This document shows, one piece after another, positions 58,393 to 64,000 of a DNA stretch of 64,000 bases. Position 1 is the stretch's first letter; every line of letters starts with the position of its first letter. The notes below the pieces were generated by a model. It had not been told where the DNA came from. It was given only the letters and a program-made list of their open reading frames with translations, and made no database searches. The position numbers and the translations under genes were made by a program. Origin of the DNA: Guyanagaster necrorhizus (taxonomy: Eukaryota; Basidiomycota; Agaricomycetes; Agaricales; Physalacriaceae); the NCBI RefSeq assembly GCF_019112545.1, contig NW_025064885.1:310001-374000 (forward strand), in the 5' to 3' direction.

Positions 58393-61300
58393 TTGTCCTC
58401 AGATATTGATTGGAGTGATGTGAACTCCTTTGTTGACAGGCAATCAGATGCCACATCTGACATGCCAACTTTGGAGGATGTATCTGCTTTTAAAGAGTCA
58501 GTTACAGCTGTTACCAACACTGTAAGCTTACCCAATGTTCAAATTCATACTAAACTCTATGACTCTAGCTGTACACACTATATTTCCCCTTACTGTGACA
58601 ATTTCAACTTGTTCCAGTCTGTCCCACTCAAGGCATTCCATGCTGTGAACACTCAAAAATTTTCTGCAGCTGGAAAGAGCATAATAAGCATTAATGTGCC
58701 AAATGATGCAAATGCAAGCAACCTGCAACTCACCAAGGTTATGTACTCTCCCAAAGTTGGCTATACACTCATTTCAGTTGGCTGACTTGATGATCTTAGT
58801 TTCAAGTTGACTTTTAGTGGCAGAAAATACATCATCTATGCACTAGATGGAAAGGTAGTTGGGGTTGTCTCAAAAGATAATGGTGGCCTATATCAGATTT
58901 ATCATGAGGGAGATTTGGCTGGGACAGCTAAGGAGGTGCTTACTCTAGACCAATTGCACTGTTGCATGAGCCACATTTCATCTGAAGTTGCTGGTTGTCT
59001 AGTCAAAAAAGACTTCATGACCAGAGTAAAGCTTGACAAGTCATCTGGAGAACCACAGTTCTGTGAGTCATGTGTCTATACTAAAGCTACATGAAAGCTG
59101 GTGTCTAAGGCTTGAGGAGAAGAACATGCAACTGATATTGGAGATGAAATTCACTCTGATTTATGAAGACCTGCACTCATGGAATCTCTGTGTAAATGCT
59201 GTTACTTTATCTCCTTCATTGATGATAGCACTCATTGGGCTTATCTTGAATTCTTATACTAGAAGAGTGAAGCTTTCATGATGTACAAGGCCTATGAAGC
59301 TCACATCTGCACCCAGCATGACTGCCCTGTAAAAATCCTCCATTCAGACTGTGGAGGTGAATACTTCAACAAAGCATTTATCTTGCATCTGAAAACTGCT
59401 GGCACAGCAAGAAAGATGACTGTGCATGATATACCACAGCACAATGAGATGGCTAAAAGATATAATCACAGTTATTGAAAAAGTCAAAGCTATGCTGCAT
59501 TTGAGCAGCTTACCTTGCTTTCTATGGGCTGAGACTATTTGCTATGCTGTCTGGATTCTCAACAGAATATTAACAAAGGCTCTGGATGGGATAACTCCTT
59601 ATGAGACTGTCATATAAAAGAAGCCAGATCTAAAAGGATTGCAGGAATGGAGAGAGAAATGCTGGGTACACTTTGAGACTAAGGCTATGAAGCTGGGTCA
59701 TCACATATGTGAAGGTTGGTGGATTGGATTCAACAAAACAAGCAATGGATCTCATGTCTACTAGACAGAGAGCAAGACTATGTCTGTCAAGTGAAATGTC
59801 TATTTTGATACAACTTGTATTGCCACTGATGATCTTGAAAGAGAGGAAGATATTGAGCTACACAAGATTTTGTCAATGCTAAAAACTCAGTTCAACCCAC
59901 TTACTGCAAAGCCATTACAGGTGTCATCTATCTCTAAAGCTCAGCCTACAGTCCAACCCATAGTTGAAGAAACCCATTCTAAACACACTTGAAAGTCTAG
60001 CCAGTGGGTGCTGAATCTTATCTCTGGCAAAGGCAGTGTATCAGCATACTTAAGTGATCCTGTAGTACCTGTTGATATTCAGTTACCAGTTGTCAATGAA
60101 AATAATGAACCTCTTGAGTTTGAGAGAGAGGGAGAGGCAGATTGATTGATGATACTTGAGGATGCTGACTTCCTTGAGGAGTATGCCATGGCCATTTCAA
60201 CAGCTGATGCAGAAGCCTTAGAGCCACACAGTCTAGCTGAAGTGAAGCATCAGCCTGATTGGCCTTTGTGAGAAGATGCAATACAGAAAGAGCTTACAAT
60301 ATTAAAGACTGTGGAGATTTGGAAAATTGTCAAAAAACCAATTAGGGCAAATATCATGGGCTTGAAGTGGGTCTTTTGAATCAAGAAGGATGCTGAGGGA
60401 GGCATAGTCAAGTTCAAAGCTTGCTTAGTAGCACAAGAGTTCTCACAAGTACCTGATGTTGACTACTTCAACACTTATGCTCTTGTTGCAAGACTTGCAT
60501 TAATCCATTCAATCTTTGCTATGGCTGTAGCACTTGACCTAAAGCTCCATCAAGTTGATATCAAGGGTGTATACTTGAATAGAAAGCTCACCAATGAAGA
60601 AATCATTTATATGCATCAACCTTCTGGCTATTCTGAGCCTGGCTCCTATCCTAGTCAAGTCTGCCATCTCATAAAGACTCTGTATGGTTTAAAGTAGAGT
60701 GGTCATTGCTGGTATCAATGTCTTGTTGAGATTTTGATGGTGCAGCTGAGATTTAAGCAGTGTGACATTGATCAAGCTGTGTTTACAAGCAGGAGAGCTG
60801 AAACTTGACTGTTATTGCTGTCCATATTGATGACTGCACCATCACAGCATCACCATTGCATCTAGTGCAAGAGGTAAAGGAAGGTATGGCAAAATACATA
60901 AAAGTCACAGATTTGGGAGAGCTGCACTGGATTCTCAGCATCAAGATCACATATGACTATGAGTCATGCTCTGTTTCTCTTTCTCAATGCTTATACATTG
61001 ATGCCATTGTTTGTCACTATAGCTTTGAAGACCTCAAACCAGTCTCTACACCAATGAATATTAATCTCTGCTTGTTTTCCTTTCCTGCACTAGCCTCTAC
61101 CCAAGAAATTGCAGCCATGAGAGATGTCTCTTACAGAGAGTCTATTGGCTCTTTGATCTGGGTTATGCTTGAGACATGCCCTGACATCACATTTGCCATA
61201 ACAACAGTCTCAAAATATTCAACAGCTGCTGCAGAGGCCCATTGGAAGGCTGTAAAGCACATCTTTTGCTATCTAAAGAGCATGAGAGATTACTGGCTAA

Positions 61301-61788
61301 CATTTAGAGGAAACAAAAAGGTTTTGCATGGATATGTGGATGCTAATGGGAGCATAGCAGAGGATAGACATGCTATTACTGGGTATGCTTTCATGCTGAA
61401 TGGTGAAGCTGTTTCATAGTCATCTAAAAAACAGGAGATTGTTTTGCTTTCAATCACTGAGTCTGAATATATGGCTGCAACATATGCATTGAAGGAGGTG
61501 CTCTGGCTTCATAGTCTGCTCTCTCAAGTTTTCTCATCGATTACTAATGCTACAACTTTATTCTCAGACAATCAGTCTGCTATTGCACTCTTGAAAGATT
61601 ATCAGTATCATGCCTGAACTAAGCACATCAACATTTGCTTTCACTTCATTTGCTGGATCATTAGTGAAGGCTCTCTTCATCTTGTTTATTGTCCCACTGA
61701 GGATATAGTTGCTGATGCTCTCATTAAGCCTTTATCTTCAGCCAAGGTGAAGCACTTTGCTACTGAGCTTGGACTTTGCTCTGCTTGA
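58393..61788 (+). pseudogene. Copia pol remnant (protease, integrase, reverse transcriptase, RNase H)
   Basis: Protease: LYDSSCTHYISPY (Gly of the D-S-G site is now Ser). Integrase zinc region: LHCCMSHIS...FCESCVY; core DDSTHWAYLEF and LHSDCGGEYFNKAF. Reverse transcriptase: LKWVF*IKKDAEGGIVKFKA (stop inside), VARLALIHSIFAMA, HQVDIKGVYLN, and VIAVHIDDCTI (YVDD box now HIDD). RNase H: WKAVKHIFCYLKS, GYVDANGSIAEDRHAITGYAF, SITESEYMA, LFSDNQSAIALLKD. There are many TGA and TAG codons. The region 59,620-60,120, between integrase and reverse transcriptase, is the most degraded. Confidence 0.88.
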
Positions 61789-61795
61789 GAGAGTG

Positions 61796-62131
61796 TGTTG
61801 GATTAGCAAGCAGAAGCTCCATTGTATCCTGCTGGCTGAGCTTGATACTCCTTTATATCAGAATAGACTATATATATTGAATATGGTCTGTCAAGCACCC
61901 TCATCATATTTCTGCTTATCACTATGCTGTGTGAGAGTGAGTATCTACTTATATTACTTTATTTATGTTACTGATTGATATTCTGTAGTCTATATTATAG
62001 CTAACAGTGTACTCTATTAGGTATAGTGAATACAACACTGTGTTTCTGCTTATTGCTATGCTGTGTGAGGTCTACATTATAGCTAACAGTGTACTCTATT
62101 AGGTGCTATGAATGTGCATCACTTTTTTAGA
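61796..62131 (+). repeat. 3' LTR of the Copia element, with internal duplication and no CpG
   Basis: It starts TGTTGGATTAGC like the 5' LTR and ends TTAGA before GCCCT. At 336 bp it is 134 bp longer, because a block with TTTCTGCTTAT...GCTGTGTGAG and AGCTAACAGTGTACTCTATT occurs twice (about 61,909-62,022 and 62,042-62,104). No CpG was found by eye. Confidence 0.85.
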
Positions 62132-62136
62132 GCCCT
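62132..62136. repeat. Target-site duplication, right copy (GCCCT)
   Basis: GCCCT directly follows the 3' LTR and matches 57098-57102. Confidence 0.8.
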
Positions 62137-62520
62137 GTAGCCTGATGCTCAAATGCCATATTTAGTAGATACTTTCTGAACTCAGAGTTGGTGTAAAGAA
62201 ATAATGGCCAGGCTGGGAACATACATCCACTGTATTTATATTCTTTTTATGAAACATTGGCAGAAGATGCACAGAGCTCATCATGACTTATGCCACTACT
62301 TGAAATTCTGGAAAGAGAAATGAGAAAATAATATCCTTTAATGAGCAATGCAAGACTAAAGATATGGAGTACTTGGACATTCATCTCTAAACCTGTTGTA
62401 CCCTCTGGATGCAGAAAAATCTTCAAGTTATCCTATTGAATTTACTTAATGAGACAAAGCACTCTGAGTTACAATATTATAGAATTGGATTTCTCTCATA
62501 GTTTATTGTCATTAGCAAAA
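62137..62520 (-). pseudogene. Glutaminase A, upstream part of the interrupted gene
   Basis: Just right of the Copia insertion the minus strand reads PAWPLFLYTNSEFRKYLLNM and AFEHQATG, which continues into the left-hand fragment (QYP...). Further right come NINTVDV (one base lost before the next FPAWP) and YYNIVTQSALSH, both positions known from the glutaminase family; an intron acceptor TTTCCAG precedes NFK/NISSS-like sequence near 62,315. CpG is absent, in contrast to the left half. Frame breaks and stops show a dead gene. The 5' exons beyond about 62,520 are not recognisable. Confidence 0.7.
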
Positions 62521-62956
62521 AGAGGAAAACCACACTTGAATGTGTGTGAAGTCTGATAGCATCAGAATCAGAAAGAATTCCATACACAGATTTTCCTAGT
62601 GTGAGCTGAAACACCTTGAAACCAGCCTTGTGTAGGTACTCAGTAGCCATTGGCAGTAGAATAGAGAGTCATATTCAGAAAGTGTTAGGCCCAAGTGTCA
62701 CATGAGCAAAACCACATGATAAATGGCTGTCTCTTTGCACTTCAAGAGATCAGCTGAGTTCACAGAGTTGGTCTTCCTTCTGTATGACTCAAGGTCTGTG
62801 ATAGACTTGAGGTAGAATGGTAGTTATAAACTTTAGCTTGAAGCTGGAGTTTTACCAGCAAGAGCTGTGGTCCTTAAATACAGTTTCTGTCATACTAATA
62901 ATATGCTACTGCTAATTGTGTTTCTCAGTGCTATGGTGCCTATTGTCTTTCGTTGT
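62521..62956. other. CpG-depleted sequence, unassigned
   Basis: It lies between the glutaminase 5' fragment and the Gypsy LTR. A minus-strand stretch of about 60 codons near 62,480-62,660 (MATEYLHKAGFKVFQLTLGK...) is open but matches nothing I know. It may be further decayed glutaminase or another element. Confidence 0.35.
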
Positions 62957-63107
62957 TGTTACCATACATAAAAGGTCGATTGTGTGTCCTCAGGTGTCGG
63001 TTGTCATTGATGATGAACAGGCTGATTATGATGACTAAGCCTTTCTCACTACTTCTGACTAAGTATAAATAGAGGTAAAAGGAGAAAAAGAGGGAAAATT
63101 TGTAACA
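62957..63107 (-). repeat. Ty3/Gypsy LTR (3' LTR of a minus-strand element)
   Basis: Read on the minus strand it begins TGTTAC and ends GTAACA (151 bp), with a TATA-like CTATTTATACT inside. The purine tract AAGGAGGAGG lies just upstream on the minus strand (63,110-63,120), as expected of a polypurine tract. The partner LTR would lie beyond the right edge. Confidence 0.7.
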
Positions 63108-64000
63108 TTACCTCCTCCTTAAGACCATCGTCCCAATGGCTTAATTTAGGAATAGTTTATAGTCGCGTATGGCATCCTCGGCATTCATGTATTTCTCATT
63201 TATCTATTGGTTGGATTCTGGTCCATATTCTTTCTAACTGACGAGATAGTTCACAGTTGTTGTCATCCCCCTCCCTTTTGCCTTGACTTTTCATAGTTTG
63301 TGATTAAAGACCTGGTCAATTTCATAATATTCTTTGTCATCAATGAGGTCTGGCAGTGGAGATAATGGCTGTTGTTGATTTGGAAATGCAGAGGTGATGT
63401 ACAGCATCAGGAGGACTTCATTGAACGTGTCATGAATTTTTCAGGAAGAGAGTAGTTTCAGTTTATATGCTGCTGCCCTGACCTTGGCAATTATGCTAAA
63501 AGGCCCTGTACATTTATCAGAGAGTTTCTATTTGGGATGTGACAGGTGTAAGTTTGTGGTGTCTAACCAGACTTAGTCATAGGGGTTGTAAGTATGGGAA
63601 GGCTGGCAATGCTTGTCAAATTGTGCCTTCATAGTTGTCATGGCCTTTTCTAGTGCTGTCTTTGTTTCCATGTGTATTTTTGCCATTTCCGAGGTGAAAT
63701 CTGCAGCTGCTGGGGTCAAAGACTGGTGCCACATTGATTGGGTGACATTGGAATGGCAGCCGTAGTTTACAAACAAGAGGGTTTTCTCTGTTACAGAGTG
63801 AATCTGATTATTGTGTTGGAAAATGGCAAGCACTAGCTACTCTACCCAGTCATCTTGTCGGTAGTTGATGAAAAGTCATAAGTACTTTTCGACTTCCTGG
63901 TTTGCCCATTCTGTTTGTCCATCTGTTTGCGAGTGATATGCTGTGGATGCATTTCTCGTGATGTTTAGCAGTCGATACAAGTTGTCAAGAAATTTGGAGA
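63108..64000 (-). mobile_element. Ty3/Gypsy retrotransposon remnant: integrase C-terminus and chromodomain
   Basis: The minus strand carries [38 protein letters not shown] and AIFQHNNQIHSVTEKTLLFV from the integrase core. Then come KAQFDKHCQPSHTYNP, VWLDTTNLHLSHPK, KLSDKCTGPFSIIAKV, a SH3-like end (IHDTFNEVLLMLYI) and a chromodomain-like tail (EYYEIDQVFNHKL; in a shifted frame YLVS*KEYGPES and AEDAIRDYK). In-frame stops occur (EKYL*, NPYD*, HPK*) plus a frameshift in the chromodomain. Chromodomain Gypsy elements target heterochromatin. The element runs off the right edge. Confidence 0.85.

Larger units (their letters stand above)
57103..62131 (+). mobile_element. Ty1/Copia LTR retrotransposon, degenerate
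   Basis: Two LTRs with a 5-bp duplication enclose gag and pol in Copia order: gag with zinc knuckle, protease, integrase, reverse transcriptase, RNase H. The coding region is broken by many TGA and TAG codons, almost all explained by C-to-T or G-to-A changes (CGA to TGA, TGG to TAG/TGA). A polypurine-like GAGAGAG precedes the 3' LTR. The element sits in the opposite orientation to the glutaminase gene it splits. CpG is nearly absent from about 57,345 to its end. It cannot encode its own enzymes. Confidence 0.93.

Noticed and set aside
57840..58535. Minus-strand ORF of 231 codons inside the Copia element
   Set aside because: Antisense of the acidic Ser-rich gag tail. Its length reflects CpG loss, which depletes TCA/CTA-type stops unevenly.
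57305..61795. Ascomycete-style RIP as the cause of the mutations
   Set aside because: The changes centre on CpG rather than CpA, and the organism appears to be an agaricomycete. Methylation-linked deamination fits better, though counts are needed.

Overview
This window is nuclear DNA of a filamentous basidiomycete, most likely an agaricomycete. Genes are dense, lie on both strands and are often head to head. They are split by many short introns (about 45-80 nt) with GT/AG ends and CTAAC-like branch points. The protein families are those of mushroom-forming fungi, and the retroelement remnants show CpG loss of the kind left by cytosine methylation. Exon structures were built by eye from splice sites, reading frame and family knowledge; no alignment was run.

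Layout. 1-4.9 kb: the first exon of a Gemin2-like gene running off the left edge, a DUF3245-like protein, a small membrane protein, a small basic protein and a dual-specificity phosphatase. 5-15 kb: ARF1 GTPase, exocyst subunit SEC15, a HAD sugar/glycerol-phosphate phosphatase, and two tandem alpha-tubulin genes. 15.2-17.6 kb: a decayed alpha/beta-hydrolase pseudogene. 17.7-29 kb: CPSF2, SWC4/DMAP1, a Bcs1-type AAA ATPase with a one-base frameshift, VTC1, and the head-to-head splicing genes U1-C and LSM3. 29-40.6 kb: a GRR1-like F-box/LRR protein, glutaminyl-tRNA synthetase, ARPC5, a Ufo1-like F-box/WD40/UIM protein and a PAF-acetylhydrolase-like enzyme. 40.6-42.7 kb is nearly empty apart from one candidate small spliced ORF. 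42.7-55 kb: pelota/DOM34, a phosducin-like thioredoxin-fold protein, phenylalanyl-tRNA synthetase beta, an unknown protein, EMC10, a DUF676-type hydrolase, NAA10 and a coiled-coil protein.

55.4-64 kb is a gene graveyard. A glutaminase A (GtaA-type) gene on the minus strand is cut in two by a Ty1/Copia element flanked by a GCCCT target-site duplication. To its right lie the 3' LTR and chromodomain end of a Ty3/Gypsy element. The Copia body, its 3' LTR and the right half of the glutaminase have almost no CpG. The 5' LTR and the left half keep theirs, with a sharp change near 57,345.

The coding genes are mostly housekeeping: RNA processing, translation, vesicle traffic, cytoskeleton and ubiquitin ligases. 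No metabolite cluster, CRISPR or defence system is present. The most unusual signal is the CpG boundary and LTR asymmetry inside the interrupted glutaminase.
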